A stretch of DNA of 64,000 bases, from the NCBI GenBank assembly GCA_963751595.1, contig CAVVVC010000001.1:1116001-1180000 (forward strand). The letters run 5' to 3'. The stretch is from JAHEGP01 sp963751595. GTDB taxonomy: Bacteria > Pseudomonadota > Gammaproteobacteria > Pseudomonadales > JAHEGP01. The translations under genes and the position numbers were made by a program. The notes under the pieces were generated by a model, which did no database searches, was not told where the DNA came from, and was given only the letters and a program-made list of their open reading frames with translations. Positions 37,314 through 45,867 of this stretch are shown here, piece by piece. Positions within the stretch are counted from its first letter, which is position 1; every line of letters begins with the position of its first letter.

Positions 37314-38085
37314 CGAAAAGACGGTGGTAATTGCTGGTGGTAGCGGTCACGACCTGTTCCAGCGTTAACCCTCTGATTTCAGCTATGGCCTGCGCAACGG
37401 CAAGCACATAAGCCGGCTGATTGGAGCGACCCCGGTAAGGCACCGGTGCCAGGTAAGGTGAGTCGGTCTCAACCAGCATTCTGTCCAGGGGCAGTTTACG
37501 CACGATGGAGTGCAAATTGTCCGCCCCTTTAAAAGTGACAATCCCGGAAATCGAAATCCAGTAATTCAGATCCAAGGCCTGGCTGGCCATCTCCCAACTC
37601 TCGGTGAAGCAATGCAACACACCGCCATGCTCGATTGAACCATGATCTCGAATCAGTTCCAGAGTATCTTCCCGGGCATCCCTGGTGTGCACCACCACGG
37701 GTAGACCCAGCTCCGCTGCAAGCGCCAGGTGCTGCGCAAAGCTCACCCTCTGGGCTTCCCTCGATTCCGGCGCATAGTAATAGTCAAGCCCGGTTTCGCC
37801 GATAGCGACCACCTCGGTGTCCTCGGCCCATTGGCGCAGGCGGGCCGGGTCGACCGGGGTCTGCGACACGTGCAGCGGATGCACACCAACGGTGGCGGAG
37901 ACCGAGGGAAAGTCCCGCGCCAATTGGAGGACGGCCGGAATGTTGTCCGGATGGAGGGCGATGCAAAGCACCCGTCCCACACCGGCAGCGCGAGCAGCAT
38001 CAAGGGCTGCCCCGACACTGCCGCCGCAGCTGGCAAGGTCCAGTTTATCCAGGTGGCAATGGGAATCTACCAGCAACGGTTGCAT
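37288..38085 (-). CDS. TatD-family metal-dependent deoxyribonuclease (YcfH-like)
   Basis: 265 aa TIM-barrel hydrolase. Seen: N-terminal metal site 'LVDSHCHLDKLDL', 'GVHPLHVSQ', the glutamate in 'VAIGETGLDYYYAPES', 'PVVVHTRDAREDTLELIRDH', 'GVLHCFTESWEMA', and the C-terminal 'METDSPYLAPVPYRGRSNQP' type motif (here 'VETDSPYLAPVPYRG'). Members are Mg-dependent DNases or related phosphodiesterases. The order holB-pilZ-tatD is conserved in Pseudomonas. Overlaps the GH84-type gene downstream. Confidence 0.93.
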   Translation of the reverse strand: MQPLLVDSHCHLDKLDLASCGGSVGAALDAARAAGVGRVLCIALHPDNIPAVLQLARDFPSVSATVGVHPLHVSQTPVDPARLRQWAEDTEVVAIGETGLDYYYAPESREAQRVSFAQHLALAAELGLPVVVHTRDAREDTLELIRDHGSIEHGGVLHCFTESWEMASQALDLNYWISISGIVTFKGADNLHSIVRKLPLDRMLVETDSPYLAPVPYRGRSNQPAYVLAVAQAIAEIRGLTLEQVVTATTSNYHRLFGGAGVTGD

Positions 38086-38145
38086 GGCCGAAAAGTCGCG
38101 TGCTGGTGAGGGAAGCGGGCTCGGGCGAACCCCGGGCCGGGCGCT

Positions 38146-38508
38146 TTACATGGTATGGGTAGGCTTGTCCGAGTCGAGGGAGCCGGCCAGGTAGGTCTCG
38201 ATTTTGCGGGTTGCGGTGTCATCGTGTTCACTAAATTCCACGCCGATTCCGGCGGTGCGATTAGCCTGGGCACCCTGGGGTGTAATCCAGACCACCTTGC
38301 CCGCCACAGGGATCTTCTCGGGTTCATCCATCAGGCTCAGCAGCATAAAGACTTCGTCGCCCAACTTGTAGAGTTTATTGGTCGGAATAAACAGGCCACC
38401 GTACTTGAGAAAAGGCATGTAGGCCGCGTACAAAACGGCTTTGTCCTTAATGGTAAGCGACAGTATGCCACTCTTCGCACTGCCTTGTTTCAAACCCGGG
38501 TTGTTCAT
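38146..38508 (-). CDS. pilZ: PilZ domain protein
   Basis: About 120 aa from the ATG at 38508, which has GGAAG 5 bases upstream; a GTG at 38514 is the alternative. A single PilZ domain: 'ILSLTIKDKAVLYAAYMPFL', 'GGLFIPTNKLYKLGDEVFML' and 'AGKVVWITPQGA', then 'GIGVEF'. The c-di-GMP-binding RxxxR and D/NxSxxG motifs are not visible, which agrees with the orphan type-IV-pilus protein PilZ of Pseudomonas that does not bind c-di-GMP. Sits between holB and tatD as PilZ does there. Confidence 0.9.
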   Translation of the reverse strand: MNNPGLKQGSAKSGILSLTIKDKAVLYAAYMPFLKYGGLFIPTNKLYKLGDEVFMLLSLMDEPEKIPVAGKVVWITPQGAQANRTAGIGVEFSEHDDTATRKIETYLAGSLDSDKPTHTM

Positions 38509-38670
38509 GCGCACTTCCAGCTATTCCCTGTTGGTTTCCCCGACTCCGCAGTGTGGTTGCTACCACCACCGCATTTTTCGTTACCTGCCTGCAAGAAATA
38601 ATGGTAGCTTCTGCCAACCCGATTAGCCAACTATTACCGTGATATTTTAACCATCTGCGGGTTGCCACGG

Positions 38671-39648
38671 TCAAGCCAGGACCCCGGTGGGCGCCAGCTT
38701 CAGCGCCAGATTCTCCAGCATCAATTGGGGGTTGGGGTTGGCGCCGGAGGCTAATAATCGTCGCAGTGATACAACTTCCTCCGCCGCATCCACAAGCTGT
38801 AGCAGCGAGCCGCGTTTTTGCCAGGCATCACGTATCCGGATGGCTACCGGGTCTGCGTCCCCTGGCTGCAGTTCAGCAATACAGGCAGAGCTCAACCACT
38901 GGTACAGCCAGTGCAATAGCTGGCCGGGCTCGACCGATGACCAGACGCCGGCCGTGACGAGCGCATCCGAACTCCCCTCGATTAGCGCGGACAGGCTGTC
39001 GGCAACCGCCTCGAGATCATTGACGAAGGGCTCCAGCTGTTGGCCGTAAAGGGGCTGGCGGGGCGCAAAGGCATGCAACAGTGGCAGCTTCTCTGGCTCT
39101 GAAATATGACGGCCCAGCCACTCTTTACCCTGGGCCGGGCTGGGCACTGCCATCGCCAACTTCTGACACCGGGATCGCACCGTAGGCAAGACCGTCGCCA
39201 CCGCGTAGGTGACCAACAGCAGCAGGGTCTTGTCCCCTGGCTCCTCCAGGGTTTTCAAAAGCGAGTTGGCGGCGCTTGCGTTCATCGCCTCTGCCGGAGT
39301 AATCATCACCACCCGATAGCCACCTTGCTGCGGGGACTCCTGGCCGAAACCGACCACTGCCCGCACCTGATCGACCTTGATCGGGCCCCCTTCTCTTTCC
39401 GGTGTCAAATGTAAAAGGTCGGGATGATTTCCGGCTGCGCCCAACTGACAGCTGTGGCATTCGCCGCAGGGAGCGATGCCCACTTCTCCCTTGCACAAAA
39501 CGGTCCGGGCGATGGCCTGCGCGAACTGCCTGATACCGGTACCCACCAGGCCATGGAGCAGAAGTGCATGGGGCAACTGGCGACGCTGATACAAGCCCAG
39601 TACATGATCGCGGTTAGCGGTTTGCCAGGGCAGGACTGTTGCGGTCAC
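38671..39648 (-). CDS. holB: DNA polymerase III delta' subunit
   Basis: 325 aa. Clamp-loader subunit that helps open and place the beta clamp. Seen: 'QLPHALLLHGLVGTGIRQFA' (degenerate Walker A, as in all delta'), the zinc-binding cysteines 'CGECHSCQLGAAGNHPD', 'KVDQVRAVVGFGQES', 'ANSLLKTLEEPGDKTLLLLV' and 'PTVRSRCQKLAM' (SRC sensor). Overlaps tmk by 4 bases (ATGA). Confidence 0.95.
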   Translation of the reverse strand: MTATVLPWQTANRDHVLGLYQRRQLPHALLLHGLVGTGIRQFAQAIARTVLCKGEVGIAPCGECHSCQLGAAGNHPDLLHLTPEREGGPIKVDQVRAVVGFGQESPQQGGYRVVMITPAEAMNASAANSLLKTLEEPGDKTLLLLVTYAVATVLPTVRSRCQKLAMAVPSPAQGKEWLGRHISEPEKLPLLHAFAPRQPLYGQQLEPFVNDLEAVADSLSALIEGSSDALVTAGVWSSVEPGQLLHWLYQWLSSACIAELQPGDADPVAIRIRDAWQKRGSLLQLVDAAEEVVSLRRLLASGANPNPQLMLENLALKLAPTGVLA

Positions 39649-40292
39649 GACCGCGCACCGGCGCTGCGCACCAGCCCCGAGAGCACTTTTCCGATACTCC
39701 CCTGCACCTCGGCCAGCGAGCCCGAGGCATCGATCACATGAAACTGCTCGGGAAAACGCCGTGCCCGCTCCAGATAAACACCACGTACCCGCTCGAAAAA
39801 CGCTAACTGCTCCTGCTCGAAGCGGTCCAGCTCACCTCTGGCATCGGCTCGCGCCAGGCCCTCGGCAACCGGCAGGTCCAGCAACAGTGTCAGATCCGGG
39901 CGAAAGTTTCCCTGAACCAACCGTTCAAGGTCAGCAATTACCCCCAGGTCGAGCTGCCGCCCTCCCCCCTGGTACGCATAGGTGGCATCGGTAAAGCGAT
40001 CGCACAACACCCACGCCCCGGCGTCCAATGCCGGCTGGACGACTCGCTCCAGATGTTGGGCCCGCGCGGCAAACATCAGCAGCAATTCCGCCATCGGGGC
40101 CACATTCTCGTCCCGGGCCTGGAGCAGCAGGGCTCGAATCTGTTCGGCCAGGGGCGTTCCACCCGGCTCCCGCGTTTGCACCAGCTCGATACCGCTGGCG
40201 CGCAGATAATCGGCAATAAACGCCAGGTTGGTGGTTTTCCCGACACCTTCACCGCCCTCGACAGTAATGAACAGCCCTTTGGTATCAGTCAC
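39645..40292 (-). CDS. tmk: Thymidylate kinase
   Basis: 215 aa. Phosphorylates dTMP to dTDP. Seen: P-loop 'ITVEGGEGVGKTTNLAFIAD', 'TREPGGTPLAEQIRALLL' (DR/TREPGG motif), 'LCDRFTDATYAYQGGGRQLD' (DRY-type motif with Phe), and a LID region after 'LPVAEGLARADARGE'. Start overlaps mltG stop by 8 bases; stop overlaps holB by 4, consistent with a tightly packed operon. Confidence 0.97.
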   Translation of the reverse strand: MTDTKGLFITVEGGEGVGKTTNLAFIADYLRASGIELVQTREPGGTPLAEQIRALLLQARDENVAPMAELLLMFAARAQHLERVVQPALDAGAWVLCDRFTDATYAYQGGGRQLDLGVIADLERLVQGNFRPDLTLLLDLPVAEGLARADARGELDRFEQEQLAFFERVRGVYLERARRFPEQFHVIDASGSLAEVQGSIGKVLSGLVRSAGARS

Positions 40293-41361
40293 CCGCAGGG
40301 GCCTCCTGTGCAGCAGGCTCCAGCGGGACCGAACGGTAGTTTTTCGCCCGTTTGCGAATCTGGTATTCCTGAACCGCCTGGTTATGCTGGGCTAGCGTTG
40401 CCGAGAACTGGTGGCTACCGTCCCCCCTGGCCACGAAATACAGGTTTTCTGTGGTTGCCGGATTGAGTGCGGCTTCAATGGAGCGACGCGATGGCAGCGC
40501 GATTGGCGTCGGCGGCAAGCCCGCGACACGGTAAGTGTTGAAAGGCGAGTCTACGCGGAGATCCTTGCGGGTGATGTTGCCGTCGTAGCCCTCGCCGAGG
40601 GCATAGATTACAGTCGGGTCAGTCTGCAGGCGCATCCCCTTGCGCAACCGATTGATGAATACACCGGCAATTTCCTCGCGCTCACTGTCGACGGCGGTTT
40701 CCTTTTCCACGATGGACGCCAGGATCAGGGCTTGATAGGGATTCTTCAGGGGTAGACCCTCGACCCGGGAGGCCCACGCCTCAGCCAGCGTTGCCCTCAT
40801 GATCCGATACGCTCGGGTCAACAGCACTGCATCGCTGGTTCCGCGGGTGTAGCGATAGGTATCAGGAAAAAACAAGCCCTCAGGCGAGGTGCTCAATGGA
40901 TTGTCGTCGATTTTCAGCAGAAATTCTTCAAGGCTATCTCCATCGAGTTCCCGAACCAGCGGCTGCTCACGGTGCAGATGATCCAGCGCCTGCTTGATTG
41001 TCCAGCCCTCGACCAGCGTGACCTGGTAGTATTTCACCTCTCCCCTGGCCAGTTTCTGCAGTATCTGCCGCGGAGTCATACCCGGCGAGAGCTGGTACTC
41101 GCCTGCCTGCAGGGATAACTGCTCGGTTGCCCGCAAGTAGTAGATTAGCAGCCTGGGTTGTTGCAGCAGGCCCTGATCAGCCAATTGGTAGACAACCCGT
41201 GTGACAGAACTGCCCGGTGCTACCTCAATGTCAACGGGCTTTTCGAGCTTGGGGACAGGCTGATCAAGATAGTCCCCAAAACGCTGCCACCCCACCGCCA
41301 GGCCCACACCAGCGGCCAGCAGCAACAGAAGAAGTGCTATCAAGAGTTTCTTAAGCATCAA
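40285..41361 (-). CDS. mltG: Endolytic murein transglycosylase MltG (YceG)
   Basis: 358 aa. N-terminal signal anchor ('MLKKLLIALLLLLLAAGVGL') holding a periplasmic YceG domain. Cuts nascent peptidoglycan strands and is thought to set glycan length. Seen: LysM-like part ('VTLVEGWTIKQALDHL'), the catalytic Glu in 'LILASIVEKETAVDSEREEI', 'VFINRLRKGMRLQTDPTVIY', 'SPFNTYRVAGLPPTPI', and 'EAALNPATTENLYFVARGDG'. Overlaps pabC by about 11 bases. Confidence 0.96.
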   Translation of the reverse strand: MMLKKLLIALLLLLLAAGVGLAVGWQRFGDYLDQPVPKLEKPVDIEVAPGSSVTRVVYQLADQGLLQQPRLLIYYLRATEQLSLQAGEYQLSPGMTPRQILQKLARGEVKYYQVTLVEGWTIKQALDHLHREQPLVRELDGDSLEEFLLKIDDNPLSTSPEGLFFPDTYRYTRGTSDAVLLTRAYRIMRATLAEAWASRVEGLPLKNPYQALILASIVEKETAVDSEREEIAGVFINRLRKGMRLQTDPTVIYALGEGYDGNITRKDLRVDSPFNTYRVAGLPPTPIALPSRRSIEAALNPATTENLYFVARGDGSHQFSATLAQHNQAVQEYQIRKRAKNYRSVPLEPAAQEAPAGD

Positions 41362-42211
41362 ACAGTTTCAATACCCGGGTTTGTAGTGCAGCGGTTATGG
41401 GACCCCGTCGCCAGTGGCAATCCTCGAAAGCAACCACCGGGATTACCCCACGAACACTGTTACAGATAAACAGCTCATCGCAATCTCGCAGGTGGTCCAG
41501 CGAAAGCTCGCCTTCATTAACAACCAGGCCCAACTCCGGCGCGGCGACCTCCATGATCCAGCGGCGCATGGTTCCCGCTACGCCGCAGCGGTTCAAGCTT
41601 GGGGTCGACAGTTCACCCCGGGACACCAGTAAGAGATTTGCCGAAGTGGCTTCGATCACTGATCCGTGCTCATCCAATAGCAGACCCTCACTGTCAACGC
41701 GCCCTCGCTGCTCGAGGCTGGCCAGGACATAGTCGAGGCAATTCAGGTGCTTCAAGCCGGCCAGGTGCGGGCGGTGGGCTAGCCGGATCTTGCAGGTGAA
41801 CAGTTCGACACCACTGACCAAGGCCTTGGTCGAATATTCGGGTAACTCAAACCAACTGCACACGACAGTGGCATCACCTCGAGGGTCGGGTTTGAACCCG
41901 CGGCCGCCATCGCCCCGGGATACAATCAGTTTGACCACACCATCTTTCAACCCCTGATCACCCGCATGGCTCAGCAGATGCAGCAGCTGCTGTCGCACCG
42001 CAACCTCCCCAGCGCGTATCTGCAATCGCTGCAAACCGGCGACAAGGCGTTGCATGTGCAGATCGAGCAAAACCGGCTTTCCGTGCGCCACTCTAATCGT
42101 CTCGAACAGACCATCGCCATAGGCAAGGCCCCGGTCGGTCACTGCCACCCTACCTTCAAACTCGCCATTGACCAGACTTATCAGCGGTTCGCCGGCGTCA
42201 GTGGTAGGCAA
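41351..42211 (-). CDS. pabC: Aminodeoxychorismate lyase
   Basis: 286 aa. PLP fold-type IV enzyme releasing pyruvate from aminodeoxychorismate to make p-aminobenzoate for folate. Seen: 'GLAYGDGLFETIRV', 'KLIVSRGDGGRGFKPD', the PLP-lysine region 'RPHLAGLKHLNCLDYVLAS', 'GLLLDEHGSVIEATSANLLL' and 'CGVAGTMRRWIMEVA'. The position between fabF and mltG is conserved. D-amino acid transaminase is a fold relative but the context favours PabC. Confidence 0.93.
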   Translation of the reverse strand: MPTTDAGEPLISLVNGEFEGRVAVTDRGLAYGDGLFETIRVAHGKPVLLDLHMQRLVAGLQRLQIRAGEVAVRQQLLHLLSHAGDQGLKDGVVKLIVSRGDGGRGFKPDPRGDATVVCSWFELPEYSTKALVSGVELFTCKIRLAHRPHLAGLKHLNCLDYVLASLEQRGRVDSEGLLLDEHGSVIEATSANLLLVSRGELSTPSLNRCGVAGTMRRWIMEVAAPELGLVVNEGELSLDHLRDCDELFICNSVRGVIPVVAFEDCHWRRGPITAALQTRVLKLFDA

Positions 42212-42217
42212 TGGAGA

Positions 42218-43456
42218 TTATATCCGCTTGAACAGCAGCGAGCCGTTGGTACCGCCAAACCCGAACGAGTTGGAGAGCACCACATCGATTTTCCGCTGCT
42301 GAGCCGTGTGGGGGACCAGGTTGAGATCGCAGTCGACATCGGGGGAATCGAGATTAATCGTTGGCGGTGCAACCTGATCCCGTATCGCGAGCACGCTGAA
42401 AACCGCCTCTACGGCGCCGGCCGCCCCGAGCATATGCCCGATCATCGACTTGGTAGAACTCACAGCAACGGTTTCCGCCGCATCGCCCAGGGCGCGCTTG
42501 ATGGCCCGCACCTCGGCAACGTCCCCGGCAATCGTACTAGTGCCATGGGCGTTGATATAGTCGATTTTTCCGCTGTCGATTGCGGCGTCGCGTATGGCAT
42601 TTTCCATGGCCAATGCGGCGCCGGCACCGTCTTCCGGCGGCGATGTCATGTGGTAGGCGTCACCGCTCATACCAAAGCCCACGACTTCGGCATGTATGGC
42701 GGCGCCGCGCCGACGCGCAAATTCGTACTCTTCCAACACCAGCATCGCAGCACCATCACTGAGCACGAAGCCGTCACGGTCCCTGTCCCAGGGTCGACTT
42801 GCGGCCTCAGGACTATCGTTACGAGTCGAAAGGGCGCGCGCGGCGGTAAAGCCCCCCAGTCCCACCGGAGTGGTCGCCATTTCAGCGCCGCCAGCGACCA
42901 TGGCATCAGCATCACCACAAGCTATGAGACGCGCGGCAAGGCCAATACAGTGGGTTCCGGTCGTGCAAGCCGTGGCCAGAGCAAGATTAGGGCCGGCAAA
43001 GCCGTATTTGATCGAAAGGTTGCCGGCAATCATGTTGATGATCGAACCCGGGACAAAAAACGGCGACACCCTGCGAGGGCCTCGCTCCAGGATAATATCG
43101 TGGCATTGTTCTATCGAGCCGATACCACCGATGCCGGAACCAATTGCAGCGCCGATGCGATGGGCGTTCTCATCGCTCACATGCAGGCCAGCGGCCTCGA
43201 TTGCCTGGATACCCGCTGCCACCCCGAACTGGATAAACGGGTCCATTTTGCGGGCATCCTTCGGCGCCATGTAGGCCGCCATATCCAGATCGCGTACCGT
43301 GCCGCCAAAGCGCGTGGTATACGCCGAGACATCAAAGCTTTCAATGGGACCGATACCGCTTTTACCGGAAACGATCGCCTCCCAAGTGGCTTCGACCTTA
43401 CTCCCAAGGGGCGACACCACGCCCAGCCCGGTCACCACTACCCTGCGTCTATTCAC
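42218..43456 (-). CDS. fabF: 3-oxoacyl-ACP synthase II (KAS II)
   Basis: About 412 aa from the GTG at 43456, which has GGAGGGAGGA upstream; the longer reading from 43510 is not conserved. Elongates acyl-ACP with malonyl-ACP. Seen: 'RRRVVVTGLGVVSPLG', catalytic Cys in 'LALATACTTGTHCIGLAAR' (here TACTTG, where TACAT/SG is usual), the two catalytic His in 'INAHGTSTIAGD' and 'TKSMIGHMLGAAGAVEAVFS', and 'SNSFGFGGTNGSLLF' at the C-terminus. Downstream of acpP, separated by an attenuator-like hairpin. Confidence 0.97.
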   Translation of the reverse strand: MNRRRVVVTGLGVVSPLGSKVEATWEAIVSGKSGIGPIESFDVSAYTTRFGGTVRDLDMAAYMAPKDARKMDPFIQFGVAAGIQAIEAAGLHVSDENAHRIGAAIGSGIGGIGSIEQCHDIILERGPRRVSPFFVPGSIINMIAGNLSIKYGFAGPNLALATACTTGTHCIGLAARLIACGDADAMVAGGAEMATTPVGLGGFTAARALSTRNDSPEAASRPWDRDRDGFVLSDGAAMLVLEEYEFARRRGAAIHAEVVGFGMSGDAYHMTSPPEDGAGAALAMENAIRDAAIDSGKIDYINAHGTSTIAGDVAEVRAIKRALGDAAETVAVSSTKSMIGHMLGAAGAVEAVFSVLAIRDQVAPPTINLDSPDVDCDLNLVPHTAQQRKIDVVLSNSFGFGGTNGSLLFKRI

Positions 43457-43510
43457 ATGTCCTCCCTCCGCTATGCCCTGCCGCAGACACCCGCCGCTAC
43501 TCCAGGGCAC

Positions 43511-43546
43511 AAAAAAAAGCCGCCCTATCAGATGTAGAAACGGCTT
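43511..43546 (-). terminator. Attenuator-like terminator between acpP and fabF
   Basis: AAGCCG / CGGCTT stem with an 18-nt loop, followed on the minus strand by an 8-T tract. It would let acpP message greatly exceed fabF message, as is known for this gene pair in E. coli. Confidence 0.7.
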
Positions 43547-43575
43547 CCCGGATTGAGCCTGGCTTACGGGTGTAA

Positions 43576-43812
43576 CTAGGCCTGATGCGACTCGATGTAA
43601 TCAATGGCCAGTTGCACGGTGGTAATCGCTTCGGCCTCTTCGTCGGGGATCTCAGTCTCGAACTCTTCTTCCAGAGCCATGACCAATTCAACGGTATCCA
43701 GAGAATCAGCGCCCAGATCTTCCACGAAAGAAGCTGAATTCTGAATATCACCTTCTTTCACACCCAATTGTTCCGCAACGATCTTTTTTACGCGCTCTTC
43801 TATGCTACTCAT
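43576..43812 (-). CDS. acpP: Acyl carrier protein
   Basis: 78 aa, strongly acidic. Carries growing acyl chains on a phosphopantetheine arm attached to the Ser of 'DLGADSLDTVELVMALEEEF' (DSL motif). N-terminus 'MSSIEERVKKIVAEQLGVKE' is canonical. Located between fabG and fabF with its own promoter. Confidence 0.99.
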   Translation of the reverse strand: MSSIEERVKKIVAEQLGVKEGDIQNSASFVEDLGADSLDTVELVMALEEEFETEIPDEEAEAITTVQLAIDYIESHQA

Positions 43813-43995
43813 GATTCTTATTGACTCCTCTCAAGTCTTGGTAGTTGATGCCGCTATTGCCGCACCTTGTGTTGCTCATCAGTCTTGCTCTTTCGTGATA
43901 CTCACAACGCAACCGGCAAGCCAGCTGCCGAATACCCGTGAATATTACCGCGAAACCCCTTAGCGATTAATACCGAATGGATCAACGGAAATGCA

Positions 43996-44023
43996 ATTTT
44001 ACGCCTGTTGGCACTTTTTGCAA
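43996..44023 (-). promoter_or_regulatory. Candidate sigma-70 promoter of acpP
   Basis: On the minus strand TTGCAA (44023-44018), a 16-base spacer and TAAAAT (44001-43996), in the 223-base gap between fabG and acpP. Confidence 0.6.
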
Positions 44024-44035
44024 TCCACTAATCCC

Positions 44036-44779
44036 TCAGCCCATATACATGCCACCGTTGACGTGAACGGTTTCACCGGTGATGTAAGCCGCAGCGTCGC
44101 TTGCCAGGAAGCCCACCACCGCTGCAATCTCCTCCGGCTTGCCCAGTCGGCCCACCGCAATCTGCGCCAGCAGAGCTTCGCGCTGGGCCTCAGGCAGTTC
44201 CCGGGTCATATCGGTGTCGATAAAGCCCGGTGCCACGGCGTTGACAGTGACGCCGCGACTACCGATCTCCCTGGCAAGTGCCCTGGAGAAGCCCTCGACA
44301 CCCGCCTTGGTTGCGGAATAGTTCGCCTGACCGGGGTTGCCCATGGACCCTACCACCGACGAAATATTGATGATCCTGCCCCAGCGGGCCTTGGCCATGC
44401 CACGCAAACAGGCCTTGCTCAACCGGTAGATAGCATTGAGGTTGGTATCGATGACATCTGCCCACTCGTCGTCTTTCATCCGCAGCAGCAGATTGTCCCG
44501 GGTGATTCCGGCATTGTTCACCAGAATGCTGATGGTGCCGTGGTCATTGGTGATGGCTTTTAGAACCTGCGCAAGCGACTCGGAATCGGTGACGTTGAGC
44601 GTCATGCCTGTGCCGCTGATCCCCTGCTGCCTGAAGGCCTCGGTAATCGCCGCAGCTCCCTTGTCTGACGTGGCAGTGCCCACCACAGTCGCCCCCTGCT
44701 CGCCCAACTGCCGGGCAATGGCCGCGCCTATTCCCCTACTGGCGCCGGTGACCAGCGCCACCTTTCCCTGCAAACTCAT
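44036..44779 (-). CDS. fabG: 3-oxoacyl-ACP reductase
   Basis: 247 aa from the ATG at 44779; the in-frame ATG at 44785 abuts the GGGAG site with no spacing, while 44779 has 6 bases. NADPH-dependent SDR of fatty-acid elongation. Seen: 'KVALVTGASRGIGAAIARQL' (Rossmann TGxxxGIG), 'LVNNAGITRDNLLLRMKDDE' (NNAG), catalytic Ser/Tyr/Lys across 'INISSVVGSMGNPGQANYSA' and the following TKAG, and 'VAPGFIDTDMT'. C-terminus ends in a typical 'VNGGMYMG'. Confidence 0.98.
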   Translation of the reverse strand: MSLQGKVALVTGASRGIGAAIARQLGEQGATVVGTATSDKGAAAITEAFRQQGISGTGMTLNVTDSESLAQVLKAITNDHGTISILVNNAGITRDNLLLRMKDDEWADVIDTNLNAIYRLSKACLRGMAKARWGRIINISSVVGSMGNPGQANYSATKAGVEGFSRALAREIGSRGVTVNAVAPGFIDTDMTRELPEAQREALLAQIAVGRLGKPEEIAAVVGFLASDAAAYITGETVHVNGGMYMG

Positions 44780-44810
44780 AACCATCTCCCGCCTCTACTT
44801 ATTCGCAATT

Positions 44811-45764
44811 TCAAGCCATCAACGCCGCTGCGTCGGCCAGCGCCTTTTCAAGCCCCGCAGGGTCTTCGAGGCCCGCCACTGAAAACGTTTTGTCGATTCG
44901 CCTGATCAACCCGCCCAGAACGTTACCGGGGCCACTTTCTACCGCCAATTCAGCACCACCTGAACGCAATGCCTGCACACACTCGACCCACCGGACCGGG
45001 CTGTAGATCTGTTCCACCAATAATGCCTTGATCTTTTCGGGATCGCTTTCGGTGCTGGCGTTGACGTTATGCACCACCGGAATGCGCGGGGACTTGACAT
45101 CGATCGCTGCGATGGCCCCGGCCAATTGCTCTCCAGCCGGCCGCATGAGGTCGGTGTGGAAAGGCGCGCTTACGGGCAGGGGCATGGCACGCCTTGCGCC
45201 AGCAGCTTTGCAGCCTGCAACCGCGCGTTCAACGGCGTCGGCATGTCCGGCAATCACCACCTGACCCGGCGAGTTGTAATTGACCGCGGCCACCACCTCT
45301 CCCTGCGCCGCCTCGGCGCAAGCGGCGTTGATCGCTTCGTCATCCAGACCGATTATCGCTGCCATCGCACCGACACCAACCGGCACAGCAGACTGCATGA
45401 AGGCGCCGCGTTGCTGAACCAGGGTTATGGCATCGCCAAACGCCAGGCTGTCGGCACAGACCAACGCAGTGAATTCTCCCAGGCTGTGGCCGGCCATCAT
45501 TCCGGGTTCGGCCCCACCTTGCTGCTGCCAGACCCGCCACAGCGCGACGCCCGCTGCCAGCAGCATGGGCTGGGTGCGCTCGGTCAGGTTCAATTCTTCC
45601 TGGGGGCCCTGCTGAACCAACTGCCAGAGGTCGTAACCGAGTGCCTCGGAAGCCTCGGCAAAGGTCTCCTCTACCAGCGGCTGGCTCGCCGCCATCGACG
45701 CCAGCATCCCCACTTTCTGCGAACCCTGCCCGGGGAATACAAACGCCAGTTTGGACTGGGTCAT
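44811..45764 (-). CDS. fabD: Malonyl-CoA:ACP transacylase
   Basis: About 317 aa from the ATG at 45764, which has AGGAAGG upstream. Loads malonyl units onto ACP. Seen: 'LAFVFPGQGSQKVGM', catalytic Ser in 'MMAGHSLGEFTALVCA' (GHSLGE), Arg in 'LVQQRGAFMQSAVPVGVGAM', and catalytic His in 'LPVSAPFHTDLMRPAGEQL'. Between plsX and fabG, as usual. Confidence 0.98.
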   Translation of the reverse strand: MTQSKLAFVFPGQGSQKVGMLASMAASQPLVEETFAEASEALGYDLWQLVQQGPQEELNLTERTQPMLLAAGVALWRVWQQQGGAEPGMMAGHSLGEFTALVCADSLAFGDAITLVQQRGAFMQSAVPVGVGAMAAIIGLDDEAINAACAEAAQGEVVAAVNYNSPGQVVIAGHADAVERAVAGCKAAGARRAMPLPVSAPFHTDLMRPAGEQLAGAIAAIDVKSPRIPVVHNVNASTESDPEKIKALLVEQIYSPVRWVECVQALRSGGAELAVESGPGNVLGGLIRRIDKTFSVAGLEDPAGLEKALADAAALMA

Positions 45765-45867
45765 CACAATACCTTCCTGATCCATTGATAGTCATTATCG
45801 ATTGTTGGCCCACGGGTAGGACCCTGCTCTGCACCGGGATTGTCCGTTGCTGCCCACAACCCCTGAT

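Noticed and set aside
41966..43537. 523-codon plus-strand open frame
   Set aside because: Fully antisense to fabF and the start of pabC, with a low-complexity composition typical of mirror frames in GC-rich DNA; no domain recognised.
45069..45788. 239-codon plus-strand frame
   Set aside because: Antisense to fabD along its whole length; a mirror frame without recognisable domains.
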